A stretch of 64,000 bases of DNA, from the NCBI RefSeq assembly GCF_009650435.1, contig NZ_VVIP01000059.1, positions 1 to 64,000 on the forward strand, in the 5' to 3' direction. This document shows, in pieces, positions 44,205 through 53,019 of this stretch. Made by a program: the position numbers and the translations under genes. This DNA comes from Foetidibacter luteolus (GTDB taxonomy: Bacteria > Bacteroidota > Bacteroidia > Chitinophagales > Chitinophagaceae). The notes beneath the pieces were generated by a model, which saw only the letters and a list, made by a program, of their open reading frames with translations, ran no database searches and was not told the DNA's origin. The stretch's first letter is position 1; each line of letters starts with the position of its first letter.

Positions 44205-44283
44205 AATATTGAACAAGGAACAAGGAATGATGAATGAAGAAAGTAAAGCGCCCAACTCACCACTCACTATTCATCACTCACCC
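44205..44283 (+). repeat. Repeat family C, one unit
   Basis: GAACAAGGAACAAGGAATGA, AATGAAGAAAG, then CACCACTCACTATTCATCAC: the same order of words as one unit of the array at 60240. It ends 4 bp before the stop of the following gene. Confidence 0.75.
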
Positions 44284-44286
44284 TAT

Positions 44287-45429
44287 TTACACCGGCGTAT
44301 CTGCCTTAACTGTTTCTTTTTTATTGAAGTGTATAATGCTGTCAGCAAGCTCTTTTAAAGAAGTTTCCTCTGCTATAGCCCGGCTGGCTACGCCGTTTAC
44401 ATAATGCCATTTTACCAGCCTTATAAAACCATCTGCTATTTCAATGCCGGTAATAGTGCCGTCTTCAAAACAGCAGCAGCCTGTATTAAAATATGCGGGT
44501 TTCATATTGCGGAAGCTTTGGTTTACAAAATCATACTCCCGCCTGCGGCGCGGTACTTCAGCCGTTATTTTTTCTATTGCAGCTTCATCTTGTTTTTCGT
44601 GGGCTTCTTCCAGTTTAAGGTACAACCGCTCAAGGTGCGTTAAGGAGTTGAATACGGGCTGGTGGGTATGGCCGGTTACCAGTACAATGTTCTGCTGGGC
44701 GGCGCTCCACTCGTACATATAAAAATTATGAAGGGTTTTATTTTCATCGTTGGTGGCCGGGGTGTTGGGGTTTATGCGCAGGAAGCTTTGCAGCGGCCCC
44801 CATATATAACTTACAAACCATTTGCTGAAGGCGTTGCCATCACTTTGGGCATCGCCCTGGTGGCCGTGGGTGCAGAAGATGTCCAGGTATGTTTGCGGCA
44901 AATCAATCCTAAACACTACGCCGGAATAAATTTTGATGGCTTCTCCAAAAAGGCTTTTCAGGTACACGGCGGATAGCGGGTCGTTATCCCAGAACAGGTC
45001 GTGGTTGCCGTAGAGTTTGCAGTAAGCCTTTCGTGTTACAAATTGTTTTTCTTTTTCAAAATTGTCTTTGTTGTGCTTGATAACACCCAGCAGCGTGTTT
45101 TCCCATAACTCTTCGCTGTCGCCCAAGTTTACGTAGTAGAAGCCTTTTTCATTGTAGTATTCCAGGGCTGCCAGGTAGTTTTTTTCGGCTGTTCCAAAAT
45201 CATCCGAGCCATCGCGGCAGCCTTTGTGGTGGTCGCTGAAGATGATTACCGGTTGTTCTTCCGGCTTAAAAGTAATCAGCGGGCCTTTTTTGCCCGGGTT
45301 GCTGACGATGCTTTTATAGAGTTCGCTTAAAGCGGCAAGCACTTTGTCTTTTTGCGGAGACGAGGAGAACCTGCCGGCCATCCACATGACGGGTTTAAGT
45401 AACAGGAAACGAAAAAAACGGCGAATCAT
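44287..45429 (-). CDS. Metallophosphoesterase, calcineurin-like
   Basis: 380 residues with a basic hydrophobic N-terminus that may touch the membrane. The two-metal motifs are seen as FSDHHKG (D-x-H), LGDSEELWEN (GDxxE), LYGNHDLFW (GNHD), THGHQGD and VTGHTHQPV (GHTH). Substrate unknown: candidates are UDP-sugar, nucleotide or protein phosphates. ATG 45429 is chosen; a longer frame to 45528 would read through the terminator of the next gene upstream. Confidence 0.87.
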   Translation of the reverse strand: MIRRFFRFLLLKPVMWMAGRFSSSPQKDKVLAALSELYKSIVSNPGKKGPLITFKPEEQPVIIFSDHHKGCRDGSDDFGTAEKNYLAALEYYNEKGFYYVNLGDSEELWENTLLGVIKHNKDNFEKEKQFVTRKAYCKLYGNHDLFWDNDPLSAVYLKSLFGEAIKIYSGVVFRIDLPQTYLDIFCTHGHQGDAQSDGNAFSKWFVSYIWGPLQSFLRINPNTPATNDENKTLHNFYMYEWSAAQQNIVLVTGHTHQPVFNSLTHLERLYLKLEEAHEKQDEAAIEKITAEVPRRRREYDFVNQSFRNMKPAYFNTGCCCFEDGTITGIEIADGFIRLVKWHYVNGVASRAIAEETSLKELADSIIHFNKKETVKADTPV

Positions 45430-45473
45430 GCGATAAAGTAAACGAAAGGTTTTTACAGTTACAGCAAGGGCAT

Positions 45474-45503
45474 AAAAAAGCCCGCAAATTTTTGCGGGCT
45501 TTT
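45474..45503. terminator. Intrinsic terminator of the M16 peptidase gene
   Basis: AAAAAGCCCGCAAA and TTTGCGGGCTTTT form a perfect stem with T tracts on both strands. It lies about 180 bp downstream of the M16 gene (minus strand, stop 45683), past a family C and a family B copy, and just ahead of the metallophosphoesterase. Confidence 0.88.
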
Positions 45504-45544
45504 GTCGGAACGTTGATTTAAAAAGCACATAAAAGTTGAGCTTG

Positions 45545-45630
45545 CTGCACTATGGCGAGTAGCGTACAAGGCGTACAAGTGAGTGACACAACCCAAGCCT
45601 CATAGTAGCAATCCAGCCCGGGCAATAAAA
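45545..45630 (-). repeat. Interspersed repeat family B, copy 10
   Basis: Core GTACAAGTGAGTGACACAAC (45574-45593) of the ACTCACTTG subtype, then CCCAAGCCTCATAGTAGC and AGCCCGGGCAATAAAAAA. The left end is degenerate. It lies about 50 bp downstream of the M16 gene stop. Confidence 0.82.
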
Positions 45631-45639
45631 AAAATCTGC

Positions 45640-45682
45640 TTTCCACCCCACTCACCATTCACTACTCACCACTCACCACTCC
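45640..45682. repeat. Repeat family C fragment
   Basis: CACCCCACTCACCATTCACT and ACTCACCACTCACCACTCCC, abutting the stop of the M16 gene. Confidence 0.6.
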
Positions 45683-48496
45683 CTACTTGCTTTCCGGGTA
45701 CAATACCGCTTTCAGCACATTCTTGCCATCAAACAACTGGATAGCGGTAGCCTTAATATCATCAACCGTAAGGGCGCCTACCAGTTTCTCGTAATCAAGC
45801 ATACGGCCGGCATCATCTCCCTGGAAGTAGATGCTGTTTAGTTTACCACTCCAGTAACCATTTTCTTTTACCTGCACCCTGTGCTGTTCCAGCCAGGTTT
45901 GTTTTACCTTATCAAGGTCTTTTTGTTCGGGGCCATTGGTTTTAATTTTTTCGATTTCCGCAGCCGCGCCGGCCAGCAGCTTGTCTACATTTTCCGGGCC
46001 GCAGGGCAACTGCAGAAATAGCTGGTAGTTGCTGTAAGGGTACTTGTTAAGCCCTCCACCCATGCCGCCGCCATAAATAGCGCCCAGCTTTTCGCGCAAG
46101 TCTTCAATTATCTTAATATTTAGTATTTCCGTTAGAGCGCTGGTTTTTAAGGCAAGGTCTTCGCTATAAGGCGCCTCGCCACTGTACACGCTTAAAATAA
46201 GGCTCTTGGGTTCGCTGCCTTTTTTAACCTTAAGGTCTATATCGCCGGTGGCTATGCGCACCCCGTTATCATTAAAAGCGGCTGTTTTGCCGGTGGAAGG
46301 CAGGCCGCCGATGTACTGCGCCAGCAGCGGTTTTATTTTATCTACGTCAAAGCTTCCGGTAAAGATGAATGTAAAATCAGTAGCATCGCCCAGCAGTTCT
46401 TTGTAAATAGCCAGGGATCGGTCCAGGTTAATGTTATCGAAATAAGCTGGCCTGGGCACCACCACCGGGGCCAGCGGGTTGCTTTTATACAGCGTTTGGT
46501 AAAAGGTATCCACAAATGCAGTTTGAGGATCGGCCATTGCGAACTGTACGGCTGATTTCTGTTTGTCTTTCCAGGCACTGAACAAGGCTTCATCTTTACG
46601 GGGGCTGGTTAAATACAGGTAGCCCAACTGTAAAAGGGTTTCAAAATCTTTTACGCTGCTGTTGCCGTTAAGGCCGGCGCTTAAGCCCGAAATGCGGGGG
46701 CTAACGCCTACCACTTTGCCCGCCAGGAATTTGCGCAGGTCTGTAGGCGAAAACTCGCCGATGCCCATCTGGCCTACAATCTGCGATGCAAAGTTGGCGC
46801 TGTATTTATCTTCTGGCCCGTATTTGGCCATGCCGCCCTTATGAAAGGCCGTTAAGATAATTTCATCATTTTTAAAGTCGGTGGGTTTTAATACCGCTTT
46901 GGCGCCGTTGGAAAAGGTTAGCTCCGTAACACCCAGTTTTTCGTTCTTTGTTTCGGCGGTAATGCTGCCGGGCTGTGGTTTGGCGGCCATCAGTTCCGCG
47001 GCAACGGCTTTTTCTTCGTAAGGCTTAATATCTGCTTTGCGTGCATTTTGTGCAACTGCTAATAACGCTTTGCTGTCGGGCAGCTTTAAGCCACTTTCAG
47101 ATGGGCCCTGCAGGCTTACAAATATATTGGGCGTTTGCTTTAAAGGCGCCGCTACGGCATTTACTTCGGCCAGGGTTATGCCGGGCAACCAGGCTTTTGA
47201 TTTTTCAAACTCCCATTCAATACCGGGTACAGGTTCCTGTTGCAAAAAGTTGCGGATATATTCTTCCACATAGTTGCCGGATTCGCTCTTGTCCCTGTCG
47301 TTGTAAGCTTTTTCCAGGCTTGCCAGTATTTGTTTTTTACCACGCTCCAGCTCAGCATCGGTAAAGCCGAATTTTACGGCTCTTTCCAGTTCTATTGCCA
47401 AAGCAGATAAAGCGGTGTCCGGCCCTTTTTGACCAGCCACGGCAAAGCCGCTGAATGCATCGTAACCACGCACCATACCGCCAAAACTGGCACTGCCAAA
47501 CAGGAATGGGGGATTGCTGCCCTGCGATAACTCCCGCATGCGCTGGTTGAGCAATGAAGTGAACAGGCTTTTGATAAGACCTTTACGGTATTCTACTTCT
47601 GTACCTTCGGGACTGTCTTTTTTAAACGGATAATCAATGCTCAGGTAAAAATTTGTGGCTTCTTTGTCGGTAACCACTATGCCGTCGCTCTTCTTCCATA
47701 CCGGGGCGCCAAAAGCGGTTCTTGGCCTTGGCGTGGCGGGGTTTTTAAGGCCGCTGAAGTATTCTTTCACCAGGCCTTCTGCCTTGGAGGGTTCAATATC
47801 GCCCACTACAATCACTGCCATCAGGTTGGGGCGGTACCAGTCTTTGTAAAACTGTTTAATAGTAGCATACTTAAAACTTTTCAGAATACTATCCTGGCCA
47901 ATGGGTATGCGGTCTGCATATTTGGATCCCGCATATTCTTTTGACAGTATTTTACGTTGCATACGGTCATCGGCGCCTTTGCCTATACGGCTTTCTTCCA
48001 GCACAATGCCACGTTCGCCATCAATCTGGTCGTTGTCAAAGCTTACGCCGCCTGCCCAGTCCTGCAGTACTTCAAAACCCTTGCGCAGGTTGCTGGTATC
48101 GCTTAAGGGTATGGGTAAAATGTAAACCGTTTCATCAAAGCTGGTGTAGGCGTTAAGGTCGGCGCCAAATTCCACGCCTATTTTTTGCAGAAAATCAACC
48201 AGTTCGTTTTTCTTAAAATGGTTAGAGCCGTTAAAAGCCATGTGCTCTGTAAAGTGTGCCAGGCCCTGCTGGTTATCATTTTCCAGTATAGAGCCCGCAT
48301 TTACCACCAGGCGCAGCTCAACTTTATTTTCCGGTTTTTTGTTTTGCCTTATGTAATAGGTAAGTCCATTGGGCAGTTTGCCCACCTTCAGTTTGCTATC
48401 CAGCGGAATTTTTGGCGAAGGGGACTGTGCATAGGTAGTTACGGCAATAAAAGCAGTAATAACAGCTATTGCTGCGCGGTACAATTTACTTTGCAT
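45683..48496 (-). CDS. Exported M16 family zinc metallopeptidase
   Basis: 937 residues: signal peptide (about 1-23, ending TYAQ) then two M16 halves. The inverted zinc motif HXXEH is HFTEH (His81, Glu84, His85), with the downstream glutamate in GERGIVLEESR at about 166. The second half (about 500-930) has the inactive M16_C-type fold with LREKLGAIYGGGM. This is the long single-chain type used in the Bacteroidota periplasm for peptide degradation. Start ATG 48496 is unambiguous. Confidence 0.93.
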   Translation of the reverse strand: MQSKLYRAAIAVITAFIAVTTYAQSPSPKIPLDSKLKVGKLPNGLTYYIRQNKKPENKVELRLVVNAGSILENDNQQGLAHFTEHMAFNGSNHFKKNELVDFLQKIGVEFGADLNAYTSFDETVYILPIPLSDTSNLRKGFEVLQDWAGGVSFDNDQIDGERGIVLEESRIGKGADDRMQRKILSKEYAGSKYADRIPIGQDSILKSFKYATIKQFYKDWYRPNLMAVIVVGDIEPSKAEGLVKEYFSGLKNPATPRPRTAFGAPVWKKSDGIVVTDKEATNFYLSIDYPFKKDSPEGTEVEYRKGLIKSLFTSLLNQRMRELSQGSNPPFLFGSASFGGMVRGYDAFSGFAVAGQKGPDTALSALAIELERAVKFGFTDAELERGKKQILASLEKAYNDRDKSESGNYVEEYIRNFLQQEPVPGIEWEFEKSKAWLPGITLAEVNAVAAPLKQTPNIFVSLQGPSESGLKLPDSKALLAVAQNARKADIKPYEEKAVAAELMAAKPQPGSITAETKNEKLGVTELTFSNGAKAVLKPTDFKNDEIILTAFHKGGMAKYGPEDKYSANFASQIVGQMGIGEFSPTDLRKFLAGKVVGVSPRISGLSAGLNGNSSVKDFETLLQLGYLYLTSPRKDEALFSAWKDKQKSAVQFAMADPQTAFVDTFYQTLYKSNPLAPVVVPRPAYFDNINLDRSLAIYKELLGDATDFTFIFTGSFDVDKIKPLLAQYIGGLPSTGKTAAFNDNGVRIATGDIDLKVKKGSEPKSLILSVYSGEAPYSEDLALKTSALTEILNIKIIEDLREKLGAIYGGGMGGGLNKYPYSNYQLFLQLPCGPENVDKLLAGAAAEIEKIKTNGPEQKDLDKVKQTWLEQHRVQVKENGYWSGKLNSIYFQGDDAGRMLDYEKLVGALTVDDIKATAIQLFDGKNVLKAVLYPESK

Positions 48497-48671
48497 AATG
48501 TGATTGTAATTATTCTGTAAATATATAAGCAGATTTAATCCGGCATCCAGCCTCGTACAAAGTATTCACATTTTGTTGATGGGTAAAGAATAATTTTATG
48601 AGTGGTGGGATTGGTTGCTTTTTGTGGGACCCATCCCCTGAAGAGGTGTTTGGCCGTAGCATGATAAATAC

Positions 48672-48760
48672 ATTTATGGGCCCGGCAGCAGGAACCATTA
48701 TGAGGCATCGTTGCGTCGCACTCTTGTACTTTCTGTTTTTTATGGCAGCAATCAGCGGGT
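48672..48760 (+). repeat. Interspersed repeat family B, copy 11
   Basis: TTATGGGCCCGGCAGCAGG start and GTCGCACTCTTGTAC core; the right end has decayed to TTTTTTATGGCAGCAATCAG. It lies 46 bp from the stop of the DnaQ/GIY-YIG gene. The rest of the 309-bp gap (48497-48805) shows nothing else I can name. Confidence 0.87.
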
Positions 48761-48805
48761 TAAATGAGCTTTTGTTTTAAACTATGGGCAATTGTGCCTA
48801 AGGAG

Positions 48806-50143
48806 TTATACATCATCCAGGTTTATTACGGCAGCGGGCACCCGTTCTTTATAGCTGCGGATAAGGGTTTGTATCACTTCATTTTCAGGATATTGGGTAA
48901 GATATGTTTTTATACCCTCCACATGGTAGGGGTTCACATTTTCGGGCAGCAGCCCCATGCCATAAAATTTCCCCTTTTCCACCAGTATGCAGGACGTTTC
49001 ATTAAAAAAATCACAGTCTTCAAAAATGGCGTAGGTACCGCCTTGCTTTTTTAGTTCCCGTAAGGCTTGTTCCACACGCAGGTTATAAAGTTCCGCTTTC
49101 AATTCTTCTTCAACCACGGCAGATTTGTCCAGGAAACAAAGTGCAGGGTGCAGGCTAAACTCTTTCACCAGCTTCCACATGGTACGGTAAGCATCTGTAA
49201 GAACGGCAAAGGAAAGTTCAGGCTCAAAAAGTTTTCTCTTTTTGTCAATAGCCAGCCGCAAGTAACCCTTTGCATCTTTAAAGGAGTAGATGCCATAACG
49301 GTTTTGAAAATTTTTCTGGCTTACATTATAGGCCGGCCATAAACGTTTTATTTCAATGCTTTCAAGTATGCAGGCTGTTAGTTCTGTAGGGCATTCCTTG
49401 TAAGTAATTGAGTGGATGTTGCGGAGAAATTCCTGCCTTTTAAGGCCGGTATTAAGGCCCGTAAAATGGCTGACAACCCTTTTTTTAAGGTTAATGGCTT
49501 TGCCAACATAGATCACTTTATCCTTAGCGTCTTTAAAATAGTAAACGCCAGGCACATAGGGGAGGTTATTTACATCCTGCGGAGAAAGGTTGGGGGGCAA
49601 TATCTGCTCCCTGTTTTCCCGTTTAAGCGAATCTTTAATAAGCTTATCGCCACCTTTGGCAACAATCTTTTCAAAGAGTATGGCCGTGGCGCCTGCATCG
49701 CCGCCGGCGCGGTGGCGGTTTTCAACCTCTATTTGCAGTTCCCTGCAAATATGGCCAAGCCCGTAGCGCTGAAAACCCGGGAACGCTTTTCTGCTCAGGC
49801 GAAGCGTGCAGAGTTTCCTGGGGTTCCATTCGTAGCCGGAGACACGCAGGTGGTACTTGATAAAACTGTAATCGAAATTTACATTATGCGCTATAAAAAT
49901 ACGGCCGTTGAGCAACCTGAAAATATTGCCTGCCACCTCTGTAAAAGGCGGCGCTGTAGCTACCATGTTGTTGGTAATGCCGGTAAGATGAGATACGTAA
50001 GGGGGTATGGGTACACCGGGGTTAACAAGTGTTTCGTAACGCCCTTCAATAGCCTGTCCGTCATGTAATACAATGGCTATTTCTGTTATTCCATTGTTAT
50101 GGGCGTGGCTGCCGGTAGTTTCTATATCCACAATTGCGTACAT
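48806..50143 (-). CDS. DnaQ-like exonuclease fused to GIY-YIG (UvrC/Cho-like) nuclease
   Basis: 445 residues in one chain. Residues 1-170 are a DEDDh 3'-5' exonuclease (VDIETTG, then IFIAHNVNFDYSF and NRHRAGGDAGATAILF). Residues about 205-290 are a GIY-YIG domain (VPGVYYFKDAKDKVIYVGK, LKKRVVSHF, ECPTELTACILE). The remainder is a helical UvrC-like tail without an obvious UVR motif or RNase H domain. Related exonuclease-GIY-YIG proteins in actinobacteria are annotated as DNA polymerase III epsilon-like; function in repair is an inference. ATG 50143 starts the exonuclease domain; a longer frame to 50227 is not family-like. Confidence 0.9.
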   Translation of the reverse strand: MYAIVDIETTGSHAHNNGITEIAIVLHDGQAIEGRYETLVNPGVPIPPYVSHLTGITNNMVATAPPFTEVAGNIFRLLNGRIFIAHNVNFDYSFIKYHLRVSGYEWNPRKLCTLRLSRKAFPGFQRYGLGHICRELQIEVENRHRAGGDAGATAILFEKIVAKGGDKLIKDSLKRENREQILPPNLSPQDVNNLPYVPGVYYFKDAKDKVIYVGKAINLKKRVVSHFTGLNTGLKRQEFLRNIHSITYKECPTELTACILESIEIKRLWPAYNVSQKNFQNRYGIYSFKDAKGYLRLAIDKKRKLFEPELSFAVLTDAYRTMWKLVKEFSLHPALCFLDKSAVVEEELKAELYNLRVEQALRELKKQGGTYAIFEDCDFFNETSCILVEKGKFYGMGLLPENVNPYHVEGIKTYLTQYPENEVIQTLIRSYKERVPAAVINLDDV

Positions 50144-50267
50144 GCTTTGGCAAGCTAATAAAAAATGGTGAGAAGAAAACAGTGCTGGTTGCTTTTTACA
50201 GGCCGGCGTAATGTTGGGCTGCTGCACAGGCTTAAATGGTACGTATAGGTAAGGGATGTGCAGAATG

Positions 50268-50374
50268 TGCGTGAGGGATTGAAGCGGTTACCCCGGTGAA
50301 GGTTTGTGGGTTGGTTTCTGTGCCGGAGTAATAGCGGAAAGCCCGACCCCTTGCGATAGCTTGGGGGCACGCCC
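50268..50374 (-). repeat. Interspersed repeat family A, copy 5
   Basis: GTGAGGGATTGAAGCGGTTA start, CGGAGTAATAGCGGAAAGCC core, GATAGCTTGGGGGCAC end. It fills the 288-bp gap between the start of the DnaQ/GIY-YIG gene and the stop of the unknown gene at 50432. Confidence 0.92.
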
Positions 50375-50431
50375 AAAAAACCAAATACGGGTACGAAATA
50401 CTTTCTTATGGGAGGTAAGTATATGACTGAC

Positions 50432-51742
50432 TTAGCCGGTAAGCTGCTGAATTTTAGCCGCAATGGCGGGTAATTGCTGTTGCAGGAACTGCCTGATTTT
50501 TTGCCCTGCATCCGGGCCATCGGGCATAAGGTAAAGCTGCCCGGCAAAGGGCTGGTTATCTGTCGCTATGCCGTTAATGATACCCTGAAAAATACAAGTG
50601 GGTAAAGGGGCAGTGGAAATATATACCTGTACATGTGGAAGTTTGTCATTTTCTGTAAAGAGCCCGTGCAGTAATGTGGCGGCATTTTTTAGCTGGAAGC
50701 CTCCCGTCAATGTCCATAAGTCATGCAGTTTAACCATAGAAACCTGAGAAGCCGGATTGATAGCCAAATGAACCGGCATAAGGGCACCGTTGAGCGTTAT
50801 GGCATAACCGGTATAATTACCGGTAAACTGTTGTAACAAATGCGCATAGGGGCTGTGGGCATCTAATTGATGTAATGTTTGCGGCAGCAGGGCCGGTGCG
50901 TGCAGGCGCCGGTGCAAAAGCCTGTTGGCAATGGCCGGTGGTACAGTCCTGCCTGCAACAATCACCTCCAGTTCGGTTTTGCTGCCAACCTGCTGAAAAA
51001 TTATTTCTCCGCAAACGGGGCAACTGTTCATATCGAAGCTGGCGTAGGTGCCCGTGATGAATGGCCTTTTGGATACATTGTAGCCTGCAAAAAGCGCCAG
51101 GAAAGCATCCCCATTGTGCTGGTGCGAATGGCGGCGGCTGAAGGAAACCGTAAGCCTGTCTGCATGCAAAACCGGCAGCCCTTTATAGGTATGGTACCCG
51201 GTAATGGTATTAAGGGTGTAATCATAATCCGGCACATGCCATTCTGCTTCTTTATAGTTATTAAACAATGTTAATGCAGATACAGTGATGCATTGCTGTT
51301 CTCCATAAAAATAACCGGCATAATACTCCTGCACATACGGGCTGGCGTTCTGGCCAAGCAGTTGCAACTGTTCCGCCTGCTGTTGCTGCGGTATACGGCC
51401 ACACTGTTCAACGTATTCCGCCACGCCGGCATACCCCAGTGTTTTAAAGTAAACATATACAAACTCCCGGTTAAGCACCAGCAGGTTTTTGCCATGCTCG
51501 TATTCCTTTAGTTTGTTGTACAGGTATTTGCCATTTACCCATTTGCCGGTACGCTGCTCAATAAACAGTTTAAGGCTGGGCAGGCGCCGGTTAAAAGAGC
51601 CAAACCCGAATAACTGGAAGTTGCCAAGATTGTTTGCCCTTACAGCAAATTGCTGTTCAAAAGCCTGTACCAAATGGGCATACAGGCAATTGAATACATG
51701 CCTGGTAAGCATTACAGAAGTTGTTGGTGGCGGTACAGACAT
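50432..51742 (-). CDS. Hypothetical protein with CPVCG motif
   Basis: 436 residues, soluble, His- and Gln-rich, no signal peptide or membrane segment; not recognised. The N-terminal 100 residues are helical and could carry a DNA-binding-like turn (FIEQRTGKWVNGKYLYNKLK), and a single zinc-ribbon-like CPVCGEI occurs at about residue 244. The C-terminal half is alpha/beta with MPVHLAINPASQVSMVKLHD. Core-like codon use argues for a resident gene. An in-frame ATG at residue 11 is an alternative start. Confidence 0.72.
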   Translation of the reverse strand: MSVPPPTTSVMLTRHVFNCLYAHLVQAFEQQFAVRANNLGNFQLFGFGSFNRRLPSLKLFIEQRTGKWVNGKYLYNKLKEYEHGKNLLVLNREFVYVYFKTLGYAGVAEYVEQCGRIPQQQQAEQLQLLGQNASPYVQEYYAGYFYGEQQCITVSALTLFNNYKEAEWHVPDYDYTLNTITGYHTYKGLPVLHADRLTVSFSRRHSHQHNGDAFLALFAGYNVSKRPFITGTYASFDMNSCPVCGEIIFQQVGSKTELEVIVAGRTVPPAIANRLLHRRLHAPALLPQTLHQLDAHSPYAHLLQQFTGNYTGYAITLNGALMPVHLAINPASQVSMVKLHDLWTLTGGFQLKNAATLLHGLFTENDKLPHVQVYISTAPLPTCIFQGIINGIATDNQPFAGQLYLMPDGPDAGQKIRQFLQQQLPAIAAKIQQLTG

Positions 51743-52174
51743 TACGATAGGGTTTGCCCTGTTAAGTTCGCAAAAAAATATCGCTTATTCCTGAAAAAAT
51801 CTGCCCGTTTCCTGATATGTAACACAGGAAGCTGTTTTGTTGCAGTTACAACAGCCGCATGCTAACTTTATAAACATAACGGTTTAAACAGCCTTCGCCA
51901 GGGCACTGCCAATGCCCTGCTTATATATGTTACGAGAACTGTACAAGGCCGGGGCTATTTATTGAACTTACACCCTGTTTCCCGGCACAAAGGCTGTTAT
52001 TGTTAGTTGTAATGATAACAGCCTGTTTTTATCCTGCTATGTGCATTAAAGGTGTTTGTACGCCCTTCCTGTTTTATCCTGCTGAAAAAGTACTACTCCA
52101 GCTAACTGCAAGATGATTCGTTTACAGCAACGCAATCCGTTTGTAACCACTTTTTACCCTTAAATGAGCAGTTT
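51743..52174. other. Intergenic region without recognised feature
   Basis: A 432-bp gap between divergent genes (436-residue unknown, minus; 175-residue exported protein, plus). It must hold both promoters, but I find no clear TAnnTTTG pair, terminator, repeat of families A-E, or convincing small reading frame. Confidence 0.5.
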
Positions 52175-52702
52175 ATGAAACAGGTTTGTTTTTCAGCCAT
52201 CCAGGTAATATTGATATGTGTAGCGGCAACAGGATATGTAAAGTCACAAACGGCCGGTACCGGTGTGTACACCGGAACTGTGCAGCATTCGCCAGTCATC
52301 GAACAAACGGATGATGTTATAAACAAGGAAGTGCGTAAAGAAATAAACATAAAGGCGGTGCGACATTTTAAAATGAAATATGGAAAGGTAAGGGGAGAGA
52401 AATGGTGGAAGATATCATCCGGCTTTATTTCAGGTTTTACGGTTAATGGAGTGAGGTATTCTGTCTATTATGATACAAAGGGTGGATGGCTGCAATCCTG
52501 CCAGTGGTATGGGCAAGACCTGCTGGCGGCGGATGTTAAAAATAACATTAACAAATGCTATGAAGGCTATGATATTATGATGGTGGCAGAAATAGAATAT
52601 CCCGACAGGCAGAGTATGTTGGTACAATTAAAAAACCGGCAAACACAGCAGCCAAAAATTATTACTTACAACAATGGTGCTCAACTGGCTGATGATAACT
52701 AA
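52175..52702 (+). CDS. Exported hypothetical protein, PepSY-like
   Basis: 175 residues with a signal peptide (about 1-25, ending GYVKSQ). The region EINIKAVRHFKMKYGKVRGE, then SGFTVNGVRYSVYYDTKGG, resembles the helix-plus-sheet of PepSY-like periplasmic proteins such as the one at 31673, though only weakly. Followed by 317 bp with no clear feature; a 47-codon frame at 52889 was considered and rejected. Confidence 0.75.
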   Translation: MKQVCFSAIQVILICVAATGYVKSQTAGTGVYTGTVQHSPVIEQTDDVINKEVRKEINIKAVRHFKMKYGKVRGEKWWKISSGFISGFTVNGVRYSVYYDTKGGWLQSCQWYGQDLLAADVKNNINKCYEGYDIMMVAEIEYPDRQSMLVQLKNRQTQQPKIITYNNGAQLADDN

Positions 52703-53019
52703 AAAGTTACTTGCCTGGTGTATGGATGTTGCCACTGCAAACAATGTTTTTAATGCCATTAGGCAGGATTTAATGTTTTAGGAATCCTGATTTCCCTACT
52801 TTTACCCTTGTTATGTTTCCTGTTTAAACGCAGACAGGCAAACGATACCATACCAGCATATATTATTAAAATCCAATAAACCAAAACCATGTTAACATCC
52901 CCGGTACAAGGGCTATCGCTGTTATTGTTTCAAAAAATTTACGGGTTTTACTTTTCTGCCGGCTGTACTGGCCTTAACACCAGTTTGGGGGGATTATATG
53001 GTTTAAGAGGGGTTAAAGA

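Noticed and set aside
49412..50068. Plus-strand open frame opposite the DnaQ/GIY-YIG gene
   Set aside because: Antisense shadow; the minus-strand product has two intact nuclease domains.
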